This document shows positions 45,109-53,968 of a stretch of DNA of 64,000 nt, in pieces. This DNA is from an uncultured Blautia sp. (lineage in GTDB: Bacteria; Bacillota_A; Clostridia; Lachnospirales; Lachnospiraceae), in the NCBI GenBank assembly GCA_905209435.1, contig CAJLTE010000002.1, positions 1-64,000 of the forward strand, in the 5' to 3' direction. The notes below the pieces were generated by a model, which saw nothing but the letters and a program-made list of their open reading frames with translations, was not told where the DNA came from and did no database searches. The stretch's first letter is position 1. Each line of letters opens with the position of its first letter. The translations under genes and the position numbers were made by a program.

Positions 45109-45252
45109 ATGATATCAGATTCAAAAAGTCAAAAAGCCGTTCGTGCTTACACGACAAGGCATTACTATTTAATCTATTATCAGTAACTCTACTCCGGTAA
45201 GCAGAAGAATCTGCTCAGTCCGGCAGTAATTCAACACAGGAGGAATCATATC

Positions 45253-45498
45253 ATGACATACAAAACAAAAGGCGTTTGTGCCAGCCATATCGAATTTGAA
45301 GTAGATGAGAATCAGAAAGTCCATAATGTACGCTTTATCGGCGGATGCAGTGGAAACACTCAGGGAGTTGCAAGCCTTGTAGAAGGTATGGATGCCAAGG
45401 AAGTAATCAACAGACTGAAAGGCATCAGATGCGGATTTAAAAATACTTCATGTCCGGATCAGCTGTCTATTGCTTTAGAGCAGGAACTGAACAAATAA
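45253..45498 (+). CDS. TSCPD domain protein (TIGR03905 family)
   Basis: An 81-residue protein consisting of a single TSCPD domain: VCASHIEFEVDENQKV, VRFIGGCSGNTQGVASLVEG and RCGFKNTSCPDQLS with four conserved cysteines. The same domain is found at the C-terminus of class II ribonucleotide reductases and as stand-alone small proteins, where it may bind a metal. The start follows AGGAGGAATCATATC. It is a single-gene unit with a bidirectional terminator; role unknown. Confidence 0.9.
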   Translation: MTYKTKGVCASHIEFEVDENQKVHNVRFIGGCSGNTQGVASLVEGMDAKEVINRLKGIRCGFKNTSCPDQLSIALEQELNK

Positions 45499-45528
45499 TC
45501 ATCTTCTGTTAGTTCTGATCAGGTATAA

Positions 45529-45570
45529 AATATCCCGCGGAAGTTATGAAAATAACTTCCGCGGGATATT
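45529..45570. terminator. Strong GAAA-tetraloop terminator after the TSCPD gene
   Basis: AATATCCCGCGGAAGTTAT pairs perfectly with ATAACTTCCGCGGGATATT across a GAAA loop, a 19-bp stem followed by CTTATTT on the plus strand and TTTTATACC on the minus strand. It can stop both the TSCPD transcript and the metallo-hydrolase transcript. Confidence 0.88.
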
Positions 45571-45571
45571 C

Positions 45572-45612
45572 TTATTTAACCGAATCAAGTAAATCTCCTG
45601 CTTTAATTGCAA
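45572..45612 (-). repeat. Dispersed intergenic repeat, copy C
   Basis: Reverse-complement copy: TTATTTAACCGAATCAAGTA then AATCTCCTGCTTTAATTGCAA. It abuts the TSCPD terminator, as copy A abuts the galT terminator. Confidence 0.75.
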
Positions 45613-45648
45613 AGATACGCCTGACTCAGACTTTGTCAAAAAATTCAT

Positions 45649-47265
45649 CTATAGATCTGTTCTGTCCCATTTGTCGCAAAGAGACTGTACATCTCTTGAA
45701 AAACGTTCCAGGTCTTTATTCGGAGTTCCCTCGTTCTTCTTGATAACAGCCAGCAATCTATAACCAAGTGCCAGAAGTTTCTCAAATGCCCTTGCAGCCT
45801 TTGTCGCTTTCGGTGATGCAGATGCTTTCTGAATCTTTACACCCTTCGCTTCATAGATACATACATTATTTGCCAGATCATATACAGTACCACTAAAGGG
45901 CGCCATTGTATCATAACCCAGATCATCCTGAAGACGTTTTGCAAAGATCTCTGTCACTGTATCTTCACCGTGAGTGACAAATACTTTCTGCGGCTTTTCC
46001 TCATAAGCCCGTGCCCAGTCCAACAGACCATTTACATCTGCATGGCCACTGATTCCAGGCATCTGACAGATATGTGCTGCCACATGAATAGGTTCGCCGA
46101 AAAGTTTCACATCCGTCGCACCTTCGATCAAAGCTCTTCCAAGTGTTCCTACTGCTTGATAACCTACGAAAAGTACAGTATTCCTGTCATTCCACAGATT
46201 ATGTTTCAGATGATGTTTAATACGTCCTGCATCACACATACCACTGGCCGAAATGATTACTTTAGGTTCCTCATCATAGTTGATTGCTTTAGAATCATCA
46301 CTTGTAACGGAAATTTTCAGTCCCGGAAAACTAATCGGATTGATTCCCTTTTTGATCAGTTCCATCGCTTCTTCATCAAAGCAATCATACTGATGTTCTG
46401 AGAAAATAGTAGTCGCTTCATTTGCCAGCGGACTGTCTACATATACTTTAAAGCCGTCATGTCCATGAACCAGATTATCAGCCTTGATCTGTCTGATAAA
46501 ATACAGCATCTCCTGAGTACGGCCTACAGCAAAGGACGGAATTACCAGATTACCACCTCTGTCAAAAGTTTCCTGAATAATCTGTGCCAAAAGCTGTACA
46601 TAATCCGGTTTCTCTCCATGACTGCGGTCACCGTAGGTAGATTCCATGACCACATAATCTGCATGATACAGATACTGCGGATCCTTAATCAGGGGCTGGC
46701 AGGTATTTCCAATATCACCTGAGAAAACAATTGTCTTCTCTGTTTCTCCCTCTCTGATAGTCAGTTCAATACTTGCTGATCCCAGCAGATGTCCCGCGTC
46801 AATAAACCTGACAGAGATTCCCTCTGCCGGGGTGATCATTTTATTGTATGGACATCCCACAAAATTCTTGATCACGCCCATAGCATCTTCCATGGTATAT
46901 GCAGGTACAAATTCAGGTTTTCCCTCTCGTCTGCCTTTGCGGTTTCTCCATTCAGCCTCAAACATCTGAATGTGGGCACTGTCTCTTAACATAATATCGC
47001 ACAGATGACTGGTTGCCTCTGTTGCATATACAGGACCCCTGAACCCTTTTGCAAAAATAGCAGGCAGATTACCTGAATGATCCATATGTGCATGTGTAAG
47101 AAGAACAAATTCGATTTCGCCCAAAGCAACTGGTATTTCAGCATTTTCATAATAATCCGGTCCCTGTTCCATACCGCAGTCTACAAGAAATTTGTGACCT
47201 GCAGCTTCCAGATAATAGCAGGATCCCGTAACCTCGTGCGTTGCTCCGATAAATGTAATCTTCAT
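45649..47265 (-). CDS. Beta-CASP metallo-beta-lactamase fold hydrolase (RNase J/CPSF-like)
   Basis: A 538-residue MBL-fold protein with HAHMDHSGNLP as the metal site, VMESTYGDRSHGEKP, VIPSFAVGRTQEMLYFIRQI and the beta-CASP region ending VIISASGMCDAGRIKHHL and GISGHADVNGLLDW. This set fits the RNA-processing beta-CASP group (YhfI/CPSF73-like) rather than RNase J1/J2. It may be an endonuclease. The ATG at 47265 is preceded by AAAGGGGG; the longer 16-codon upstream start has no ribosome-binding site. A C-terminal extension of about 70 residues is rich in Lys/Ala. Confidence 0.9.
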   Translation of the reverse strand: MKITFIGATHEVTGSCYYLEAAGHKFLVDCGMEQGPDYYENAEIPVALGEIEFVLLTHAHMDHSGNLPAIFAKGFRGPVYATEATSHLCDIMLRDSAHIQMFEAEWRNRKGRREGKPEFVPAYTMEDAMGVIKNFVGCPYNKMITPAEGISVRFIDAGHLLGSASIELTIREGETEKTIVFSGDIGNTCQPLIKDPQYLYHADYVVMESTYGDRSHGEKPDYVQLLAQIIQETFDRGGNLVIPSFAVGRTQEMLYFIRQIKADNLVHGHDGFKVYVDSPLANEATTIFSEHQYDCFDEEAMELIKKGINPISFPGLKISVTSDDSKAINYDEEPKVIISASGMCDAGRIKHHLKHNLWNDRNTVLFVGYQAVGTLGRALIEGATDVKLFGEPIHVAAHICQMPGISGHADVNGLLDWARAYEEKPQKVFVTHGEDTVTEIFAKRLQDDLGYDTMAPFSGTVYDLANNVCIYEAKGVKIQKASASPKATKAARAFEKLLALGYRLLAVIKKNEGTPNKDLERFSRDVQSLCDKWDRTDL

Positions 47266-47400
47266 ACGAAAACCCCCTTTCGAACTTTGACCTTTTGTCA
47301 ATATTATTGACATACCGCTATTCCGTCCAAAGCGGCCAATAACCCTTTATATCTATATTATACACTACAACAAAGCAGATTAACAGCATCTTTTCTGAAA

Positions 47401-47445
47401 ATAAAGAGGTGGAAACAGATTTTATTTGACTGTTTCCACCTCTTC
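47401..47445 (-). terminator. Terminator downstream of the anti-sigma-like gene
   Basis: AAAGAGGTGGAAACAG and CTGTTTCCACCTCTT pair across an 11-nt A/T loop; the minus strand continues TTTATTTTC. It lies about 250 bp past the 162-residue gene's stop; the intervening 47446-47694 shows no intact gene. Confidence 0.85.
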
Positions 47446-47694
47446 ACTTTTGTGTTTGCCACGTACAATATACAATAAAATATTGCTGGTATCTTAATAT
47501 ATCTGCCTTCTTCCGCAAACACATAGAACAGAATGACACTGCAGCTCCGCAATTTTTTATCATTCTGTCGTATCAGGGAACGATTATAACGTGTGATTCC
47601 GAATATGCAGTTTATAAACCTGCATCCGTAACTTCCCTTTACATATACAATACGAATCAAAATGACAAATATCACACATAAATATAAAATTTTT
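47446..47694 (-). other. Unexplained stretch, possible decayed 3' end of the anti-sigma-like gene
   Basis: Between the stop of the 162-residue gene and its terminator lie about 250 bp. The stop sits in an A8-T-A7 tract (minus strand), and a +1 shift there opens a further 100-codon frame with a hydrophobic start (KKILYLCVIFVILIRIVYV). That frame has odd composition, so it is either a frameshifted remnant or a long untranslated tail. Confidence 0.35.
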
Positions 47695-48183
47695 TTATTT
47701 TTTTTCTGCAGACACTGTATGATATCCCTGCACAGCATCTTTTAAAGGCTGACAGTCTGCTGTCGCAGACATTCCTGCCAGAACTGTAATCATAACAGTT
47801 GCTGCCACAACAGCTGCAGGCTTCAGAAATCTGTGTGTTCTGTTCCACTCATATCTGTATCTGTCTAAGTTTTCCCTTGTATCCGGTATCTCAATTTCAT
47901 TTGTCTTCAGATTTCTGTTTCCGGACAATTGCTCTCTGTATTCACCATTCTCTTTCAGACGGGTAATCAGTCTGTTATACCCCTCTTGTATCTCCTCTTC
48001 CGATTCCGTTGGGAATTCGTCCCAGGAGCTCTTCCCGGCTGCCTTTAACAACGCGGTTTCCAGTATTTTCGTCTCTGCTGTATACTGTTCTTTGAGCAGT
48101 TTATCCATCTGCTTTGTCCGGCTGTTCTGATTCCTTTTATCATACTGGCCATTCGTTATTTTTGCGTTTATTTTATTCTCCAT
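47695..48183 (-). CDS. Putative anti-sigma-like membrane protein, possibly truncated
   Basis: A 162-residue protein with a soluble, charged N-terminal part (about 1-120, including KQMDKLLKEQYTAETKILE and SEEEIQEGYNRLITRLKENG), one membrane helix (about 124-145, FLKPAAVVAATVMITVLAGM) and a short extracytoplasmic tail. This layout resembles Lachnospiraceae proteins encoded beside ECF sigma factors. An ECF-like sigma gene on the same strand lies 1.3 kb upstream, separated by plus-strand murG. The stop lies in an A8 tract, so the usual extracytoplasmic domain may have been lost by frameshift. The start has AAGGAAAG upstream. Confidence 0.6.
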   Translation of the reverse strand: MENKINAKITNGQYDKRNQNSRTKQMDKLLKEQYTAETKILETALLKAAGKSSWDEFPTESEEEIQEGYNRLITRLKENGEYREQLSGNRNLKTNEIEIPDTRENLDRYRYEWNRTHRFLKPAAVVAATVMITVLAGMSATADCQPLKDAVQGYHTVSAEKK

Positions 48184-48258
48184 AATCTACAACTTTCCTT
48201 GACAATTCTTTCCCATGGGTTCATAGTAAATAATAACTATCTTTTATGTTACTGTACT

Positions 48259-48346
48259 GGTGTGCCAACAAGTTGATTCTTGAACACTTTTGCGTCTAAA
48301 ATTTTATTCTGCAGGATTATTTCAAGAATCAACTTATCGGTACACC
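48259..48346. repeat. Inverted repeat with 25-bp arms upstream of murG
   Basis: The left arm (48259-48283) and right arm (48322-48346) are inverted copies with three mismatches; the shared core is AAGTTGATTCTTGA. The 38-bp centre is A/T rich. A possible murG promoter (TTGATT 48273-48278, TAAAAT 48297-48302) overlaps the left arm and loop. It may be an operator pair, an RNA structure or a small mobile element scar. Confidence 0.75.
48273..48302 (+). promoter_or_regulatory. Possible murG promoter inside the inverted repeat
   Basis: TTGATT (48273-48278), 18-bp spacer and TAAAAT (48297-48302) give a start near 48309. The -35 lies in the left arm of the inverted repeat and the start point lies before the right arm. 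Confidence 0.45.
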
Positions 48347-48388
48347 GGGCAGTAATTATTTTTTCAGAATGAAACAGGAGGAATCTCT

Positions 48389-49459
48389 ATGAAACATATT
48401 GTTCTCACCGGCGGCGGTACAGCCGGACATGTCACACCTAATATCGCATTAATTCCACGTTTAAAAGAACTTGGATATGAAATCTCTTATATCGGTTCTT
48501 ATAACGGAATCGAAAAAAAACTTATCGAAGAAATGAACATTCCTTATTATGGTATTTCTTCCGGTAAACTGAGACGTTATTTTGATCTCAAAAATTTCAC
48601 TGATCCATTCCGTGTACTGAAAGGATTCAGCGAAGCCAGAAAATTATTAAAACAATTAAAACCTGATGTCGTTTTCTCCAAAGGTGGTTTCGTAACCGTT
48701 CCTGTAGTAATCGCTGCCGGAAAACTCAAAATTCCCACAATCATACATGAATCAGATATGACTCCGGGACTTGCAAACAAAATCTGTATTCCATCAGCTA
48801 CTAAAGTATGCTGTAATTTCCCTGAAACAGAAAAGAGCCTCCCGTCTGATAAAGCAGTACTCACAGGAACTCCGATCCGTCAGGAATTATTAAGTGGAAA
48901 TAAAGAAGCAGCCCGTGAATTCTGCGGTCTTAAAGATGACAAACCTGTACTGATGGTCATCGGTGGCAGCCTGGGTGCAGCGTCTGTCAATGAAAATATC
49001 CGCAAAATCCTTCCAGACCTTCTCAAAGAATTCCAGGTTATCCATCTGTGTGGCAAAGGAAAAATGGATGAAAGTCTTGAAGGCACAAAAGGATATGTAC
49101 AGTACGAATATATCAAACAGGAACTTGCCGATCTCTTTGCCCTGGCAGATATCGTTATCTCCCGTGCAGGAGCTAACGCTATTTGTGAACTGAACGCACT
49201 GAAAAAGCCAAATCTCCTGATCCCTCTTTCCGCAAATGCCAGCCGCGGAGATCAGATCCTTAACGCCCGTTCTTTTGAGAGACAGGGCTTCAGCATGGTA
49301 CTTGAGGAAGAAGAAATCACAGAGAATACACTCCTTAATTCCATCCGTGAACTGTATCAGAACAGACAGTCTTATATCAATGCCATGTCAGATAGCAGTC
49401 ATATGAACTCTATCGAAAAAATTACCGGCCTGATTGAAGACTGTGTAAACAAACAGTAA
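48389..49459 (+). CDS. murG: UDP-N-acetylglucosamine--N-acetylmuramyl-(pentapeptide) pyrophosphoryl-undecaprenol GlcNAc transferase
   Basis: A 356-residue GT28 glycosyltransferase that adds GlcNAc to lipid I to make lipid II on the inner face of the membrane. The N-terminal [32 protein letters not shown] and the C-terminal [31 protein letters not shown] and SANASRGDQ motifs are diagnostic. The start follows CAGGAGGAATCTCT. It stands alone, outside the dcw cluster, and its stop directly abuts the stop of the convergent sigma factor gene with no intergenic base. Confidence 0.95.
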   Translation: MKHIVLTGGGTAGHVTPNIALIPRLKELGYEISYIGSYNGIEKKLIEEMNIPYYGISSGKLRRYFDLKNFTDPFRVLKGFSEARKLLKQLKPDVVFSKGGFVTVPVVIAAGKLKIPTIIHESDMTPGLANKICIPSATKVCCNFPETEKSLPSDKAVLTGTPIRQELLSGNKEAAREFCGLKDDKPVLMVIGGSLGAASVNENIRKILPDLLKEFQVIHLCGKGKMDESLEGTKGYVQYEYIKQELADLFALADIVISRAGANAICELNALKKPNLLIPLSANASRGDQILNARSFERQGFSMVLEEEEITENTLLNSIRELYQNRQSYINAMSDSSHMNSIEKITGLIEDCVNKQ

Positions 49460-49993
49460 TCACCCGAATACCCTTTTATATTCTCTGGCAAGCCAGCGTC
49501 TCGTTCTCATGACTCTGTTATTCACATTATTTTCTGTGATATGGTAATGTCTGGCAACGAGACGCGATGGTATGTCGTATAGCGTTACACTGACATAGAT
49601 TTCATAATTGATCCTGTTCTTCTCACGCAGTTTCTGAAATATTGTTTTCAGATAACCTTCCGCTTCCAAGGCAAGAATAACTTCATCTACATTGTCACCG
49701 CTCTTCACTCGCATTTCCATCACTGCCGTAAGTACATCCGAATCAACATGCTCATACTGTCTGAATGCCTTCTTATAATAATCCAGTGCCTTATGAAAAC
49801 TCATTCTGGTTATCAGATTATACAACTTCTCCTCATCTGTGAAATCTACTTCATCACTCATATTATACAGAAGTTCAAATACATCCTGGCACACGTCCTC
49901 TGCCTCATCCGCATCATGCAGAACAATCTTTGCAATATTGATCACCCGGGAGCGATTCTTCCTGTAAATGCTTACAAAATCTACATTATCCAT
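49460..49993 (-). CDS. ECF-like RNA polymerase sigma factor
   Basis: A 177-residue sigma-70 family protein with region 2 (about 5-75: FVSIYRKNRSRVINIAKIVL, EAEDVCQDVFELLYN) and region 4 (about 115-177: LYDIPSRLVARHYHITENNV, RVMRTRRWLAREY). Length and lack of region 3 fit the extracytoplasmic-function class; region 4 is divergent from the common QREVxxL type. Its likely partner is the anti-sigma-like gene on the same strand 1.3 kb downstream, across plus-strand murG. Target promoters are unknown. Confidence 0.78.
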   Translation of the reverse strand: MDNVDFVSIYRKNRSRVINIAKIVLHDADEAEDVCQDVFELLYNMSDEVDFTDEEKLYNLITRMSFHKALDYYKKAFRQYEHVDSDVLTAVMEMRVKSGDNVDEVILALEAEGYLKTIFQKLREKNRINYEIYVSVTLYDIPSRLVARHYHITENNVNNRVMRTRRWLAREYKRVFG

Positions 49994-50017
49994 TTTATCT
50001 TATGTAAGGTCAAAGTA

Positions 50018-50431
50018 TCAGGACAGCTGTGCCTTAACTTTTGACAAAATCTCCTCTTTATCCTTATCAGTCAGCTCGCCCGGCTTCCATGTGATTCCTA
50101 CATTATCTTCTTTATATCTCGGAATCAAATGCATATGGAAATGAAATACAGTCTGCCCTGCACATTCCCCATTATTCTGCACAATATTGAATCCATCACA
50201 TTTTAATGCTTCTGTCATTGCAGATGCCATCTTCTTTGCAAGAACCATAACTTTTGCAGCCATTTCATCTGATAATTCATAAATATTAGCAGCATGAAAT
50301 TTAGGCAGGATCAAAGCATGTCCTTTGCTTGCCGGACCAAGATCAAGAATTACACGAAAATTCTCGTCCTCATAAAGTGTTGCAGCAGGAATTTCTCCAT
50401 TGGCAATTTTACAAAAAATACAATTATCCAT
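50018..50431 (-). CDS. HIT family hydrolase
   Basis: A 137-residue histidine triad protein with the family start CIFCKIANGEIPAATLYED and the catalytic HFHMHLIPRY near residue 98. Such enzymes hydrolyse nucleoside phosphoramidates and related compounds; the physiological substrate is usually unclear. The Cys pair CIFC may bind zinc. It lies 25 bp upstream of the sigma gene and on the same strand, so the two may be co-transcribed. Confidence 0.94.
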   Translation of the reverse strand: MDNCIFCKIANGEIPAATLYEDENFRVILDLGPASKGHALILPKFHAANIYELSDEMAAKVMVLAKKMASAMTEALKCDGFNIVQNNGECAGQTVFHFHMHLIPRYKEDNVGITWKPGELTDKDKEEILSKVKAQLS

Positions 50432-50559
50432 TTTTTAGTCCTTCTTTCTTATTTTGCCTCTGCCGGGGCATTGTCTGTGTCGTTTTTGTTCGAAATTTCA
50501 AGGACGAAATCAGTTGCGGCAAAAAATCCACAATGATACACTTCCCTTGAGGTGATGAT

Positions 50560-51249
50560 ATGCAGACTATAACAACAGAAAGAAAATTAAAAGAAGAATT
50601 TAGTTTTACCCTGTCCAGATTGTCTCATGAAATACGTAATCCTATTTCTCTGATCAGCAGCGAACTTCAGCTAATGGCATCTTCCCACCCTGAACTGTGC
50701 AGTTACAGGCAATGGGACAATCTTATGGACAATCTTGAATACGTTAAAGAATTATTAAATGAGCTCTCCGACTTCAGTCACGCAGGCACAGTCCACCTGA
50801 CGCCCACAAACCCAAAAGAATTCCTGAACACTGTTCTATCCTGCGAAAAAACAATGTTAGATTATCTCGGGATCACACTGGAAACACATATAGAAGATAT
50901 CTCCGGCAATGTACTTCTGGACCGTATTAAAATGCGTCAGGTTATATTTAATCTGATAAGAAATTCCTGCGAAGCAATCGATCATACCAGAGGAAAAATT
51001 ACCGTAGCTCTCTGTCAGACAGATTCCGGCATCTGCATTTCCGTACAGGATAACGGCTGCGGAATGACTAAAGAACAGATCAGCAATATCTTCCGCCCGT
51101 TTATTACATATAAATCTGATGGAACAGGGCTGGGACTTGCTGTAACTTCCGAAATCATCAACGCCCATCACGGTCAGCTCAAGGTTTCCAGTGTACCGGG
51201 ACAGGGCTCCACCTTCTGTATTTATCTGAACAATACAGTAAAACCGTAG
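50560..51249 (+). CDS. Orphan cytoplasmic sensor histidine kinase
   Basis: A 229-residue histidine kinase consisting almost only of the catalytic modules: a HisKA dimerisation region with LSRLSHEIRNPISLISSELQ (phosphorylated His near residue 23) and an HATPase domain with the N-box FNLIRNSCEAI, G1 VQDNGCGMT and G2 GTGLGLAVTSEIINAHHG. There is no membrane helix or recognisable sensor domain, and no response regulator nearby. Its sequence style recalls sporulation kinases feeding Spo0F/Spo0A, which fits a spore former but is only inference. The start follows GAGGTGATGAT. Confidence 0.85.
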   Translation: MQTITTERKLKEEFSFTLSRLSHEIRNPISLISSELQLMASSHPELCSYRQWDNLMDNLEYVKELLNELSDFSHAGTVHLTPTNPKEFLNTVLSCEKTMLDYLGITLETHIEDISGNVLLDRIKMRQVIFNLIRNSCEAIDHTRGKITVALCQTDSGICISVQDNGCGMTKEQISNIFRPFITYKSDGTGLGLAVTSEIINAHHGQLKVSSVPGQGSTFCIYLNNTVKP

Positions 51250-51293
51250 CTTGTATGAAGCATTGTCCCGACTCTGAACTTCTCTGATATATA

Positions 51294-51899
51294 TCAGAAT
51301 CCGGCCGATACAGCTTTGCGATGTGACGGATGGTAAAGCAAAACTGCCAGTATAAATCCACAGATAAGACCTCCGACATGTGCCGTATTATCCACACCTT
51401 CACTGGTAAATCCAAAATAAAGTGAAAATGCTGCCATAATAAACACCTGACGGGCGGAAAGATCCTCAATGTGTCCTCTCCCTCTGATCACTGCATAGAT
51501 CATGGCTCCCATTACTGCAAACACAGCACCTGAAGCACCTGCGGATACAGCAAAGTCCCTGTTGTTTAATTCCAGAAATACACACATGAGATTTCCTCCC
51601 ATTCCTCCCAGAATATAAATCAGGAGATACTTCAGCTTTCCCGTAGTACGCTCCAGCCTTCCGCCAAGCACAAACAGTACCAGCATATTATTTCCCAGAT
51701 GCTGAGGGCCGAAATGCAGGAACATACTCGTAAAAATCCTGTAGTATTCTCCCTGCATGATCATTGGTGTATAAGCAGCTCCACATCGAAGCATATGCAT
51801 GGTATCATCTGAACCTCCAGTCAGCTCTACTATTGTAAAGACCAGAAGATTAACCAGAATAAGAAACACCGTAACAGGCTCTTTTTTTAGTTCTTCCAA
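51294..51899 (-). CDS. Rhomboid family intramembrane serine protease
   Basis: A 201-residue rhomboid with six predicted helices. The catalytic Ser is in SAGASGAVFAVMG and the catalytic His in NTAHVGGLICGFI; the GPQHLGNNMLVLFVLG segment carries the conserved His/Asn of helix 2. It would cleave membrane proteins inside the bilayer; substrate unknown. It is the last gene on the minus strand after the Tad/FHA cluster, with a 160-bp gap. Confidence 0.93.
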   Translation of the reverse strand: MEELKKEPVTVFLILVNLLVFTIVELTGGSDDTMHMLRCGAAYTPMIMQGEYYRIFTSMFLHFGPQHLGNNMLVLFVLGGRLERTTGKLKYLLIYILGGMGGNLMCVFLELNNRDFAVSAGASGAVFAVMGAMIYAVIRGRGHIEDLSARQVFIMAAFSLYFGFTSEGVDNTAHVGGLICGFILAVLLYHPSHRKAVSAGF

Positions 51900-52059
51900 T
51901 ATTTACCTCTTTTCTGCTTTTTTCTTTGTTGTATTCTGTTGTATTTATATACATAATCATCTTCAGCAAACTCCGAAAAATTGTTCAGAATAATCTGGAA
52001 GCATTTTCCTGAATCGCTTTTATTAATTGTATCAGACATCTTGTATTTTTTCAAAGTAT

Positions 52060-53490
52060 TTATGCCAAAAATATGTATCTGGCCTGTGCAAAATCCACTT
52101 CATCCTCGGGTTCCAGACGGTATTCCTCATCAGGAAGAAGAAGTCTTCCATTTACAACAGTTCCATTTCTGGAATTCATATCTGTAAGGTAATAATCATC
52201 TTCTCTTTTTCTGATTTTTGCGTGAATGCGGCTTACAGTAGGAAGACTGATCACTGCATCACAGGCGTTCTCCATCTTTCCTATTACTGTAAGATCTTCA
52301 TTCAGATAAATAGGTGCCAGTTCCCCTGGTTCTCTGCTTACCAGACTTGCCGGACCGGACACTGCTCCTGCAGACAGTACGGTTGTTTCCCCATAATCCG
52401 GATATATCTGTTTCTGCAGCAATTTTTCTGAAATTTTCTGATCTGCATTTTTTGATATATTTTCTGACTTACACAGATGTTCTTCTGATGTTACCGATTC
52501 TGACATTCTGTTTCTTTGTATTTCCTGTTCTGGTATATCACTTTCCGACGCTTTCCATTGTGTTTTCTGATGTTTCTCCTTATTTTCTTTTAATTTTTGC
52601 GATTGTAGAGCTCCTGATGATTTTTTCTTTTTTATCACATGCATAAGAACCATGGTGCATCCCGCTGATACGATCACAAATCCAAAAACAGCTCCTGTTT
52701 CCATATATGGCAAATATCCCAGAAGCGTAGCGGCAGTAATTGCACACAACAGAATGAACGCCAGCACAATAACGCAGCTTCTCTTCAGAATCCCCGGAGA
52801 ATCTGTCGTCGCTTCGTCTCTTACAAAATTATCCGAAACATCTTCATCCGCAGCCAGGTCTTCCGACTCATAAAAATTCTCCTGTTCTTCCTCCCTGTTT
52901 TCCAGATCTTCTGCTTTTCCCGTCTTTTTAATATCAGCAGTCCATTCCTGATTCTTATAAAGTTCTTCTTTAATCTGTTCCAGGTGAAAGCTGTCCTCCA
53001 TTGCACGTTTATATACTCCATACCCCAAAATCACAGCCTGTCCATCCTCATGATCAATCTTGGGAAGAATATATTCTGTCAGGTTCTGAAACTGCTCTTT
53101 TATATCTTTCTCATATCCGGGCATCATGCAGAAATAAATCTGTTCTTTTTCGACATCCATATAAATATATTCCGGCGACATAATAAACTGCCCGGGATTC
53201 AGAAGATATTCTGCAGCATCTTCCATGGCTTTAACAAACCCTCCAAAAATCAGTCTGAGATCTTCAATTGTCATCTTTCTCTGTTCGTATAAAGCACTCA
53301 ATACCTGTTTAGATGTAATATCAAAATAGACTCGAAATTTCCCGTCCATTCCCTGTATCCTGCATTTTAGAATAGACGGGACCACATTTCCCACCAGCAT
53401 TCTTACCTGATAAGAATCCGTATTTATTTCATCTTCTCCGTAAAGGATCAGATAATTATGATTCATATCTCGTTTATATTCACTCCGCAT
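52060..53490 (-). CDS. FHA domain protein with DUF6382-type N-terminus
   Basis: A 476-residue protein. Residues 1-170 are a conserved domain (YLILYGEDEINTDSYQVRML, YFDITSKQVLSALYEQRKMT) that I match to DUF6382, typical of Tad loci in Lachnospiraceae. After a charged linker there are two adjacent membrane helices (about 232-283), another linker and a C-terminal FHA domain (about 395-476) with SRIHAKI and MNSRNGTVVNG, the phosphothreonine-binding motifs. The FHA would sense a Ser/Thr-kinase signal and may tune pilus assembly. It is 1 bp after the TadE-like gene; its start has GGGGGATTGAT upstream. Confidence 0.85.
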   Translation of the reverse strand: MRSEYKRDMNHNYLILYGEDEINTDSYQVRMLVGNVVPSILKCRIQGMDGKFRVYFDITSKQVLSALYEQRKMTIEDLRLIFGGFVKAMEDAAEYLLNPGQFIMSPEYIYMDVEKEQIYFCMMPGYEKDIKEQFQNLTEYILPKIDHEDGQAVILGYGVYKRAMEDSFHLEQIKEELYKNQEWTADIKKTGKAEDLENREEEQENFYESEDLAADEDVSDNFVRDEATTDSPGILKRSCVIVLAFILLCAITAATLLGYLPYMETGAVFGFVIVSAGCTMVLMHVIKKKKSSGALQSQKLKENKEKHQKTQWKASESDIPEQEIQRNRMSESVTSEEHLCKSENISKNADQKISEKLLQKQIYPDYGETTVLSAGAVSGPASLVSREPGELAPIYLNEDLTVIGKMENACDAVISLPTVSRIHAKIRKREDDYYLTDMNSRNGTVVNGRLLLPDEEYRLEPEDEVDFAQARYIFLA

Positions 53491-53491
53491 A

Positions 53492-53968
53492 TCAATCCCC
53501 CATTTCCTTTAGAATAGCTGACGCAGCTCTTATTTTTCGGATATGCTTCACAGGATTTATAATACCGGAAGTCCCTTCCGTCCTTAAATGCCAGTTCAAA
53601 TTTCCATACGAAGAAATCGTATCCAGGTCATACGTTACCTGCACCTGTTTTCCTACATTGGTCTGTGTGCTAAGATTTTCCGCTCCGAAAAATCCCGTAT
53701 TTCCAAGTTCTTCGCTTCGCATCCTTGCCGTATCATACACCTGTCCGTTCTTTCTAACTCCTTCCATACTTCCGCTTACTGCAGACTCATACGCTGCAGC
53801 TGTAAGCCATGCTCTGTTATGTACAAAAAAATTCAGATAAATAAGCCCAAGAAGTGTGAACAAAATCAACGGCATAACGCAGGCAGTTTCTACTGTCAGA
53901 CTTCCCTTATTGACAGTTCTGTTAGTAGTTTGACAGATATCTTTTTCAATATTACACTTTTCTCTCAT
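53492..53968 (-). CDS. TadE-like pseudopilin
   Basis: A 158-residue pilin-like protein. After a short N-terminus, KGSLTVETACVMPLILFTLL gives the TadE-type cleavage-and-helix segment (Gly before a hydrophobic helix with Glu at +5). The rest is a soluble domain. The ATG at 53968 is chosen because GGGAGGAATTTTGAT precedes it and it overlaps the prepilin peptidase stop by 4 bp (ATGA). It belongs to the Tad cluster and is probably a minor pilin or assembly factor. Confidence 0.87.
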   Translation of the reverse strand: MREKCNIEKDICQTTNRTVNKGSLTVETACVMPLILFTLLGLIYLNFFVHNRAWLTAAAYESAVSGSMEGVRKNGQVYDTARMRSEELGNTGFFGAENLSTQTNVGKQVQVTYDLDTISSYGNLNWHLRTEGTSGIINPVKHIRKIRAASAILKEMGD

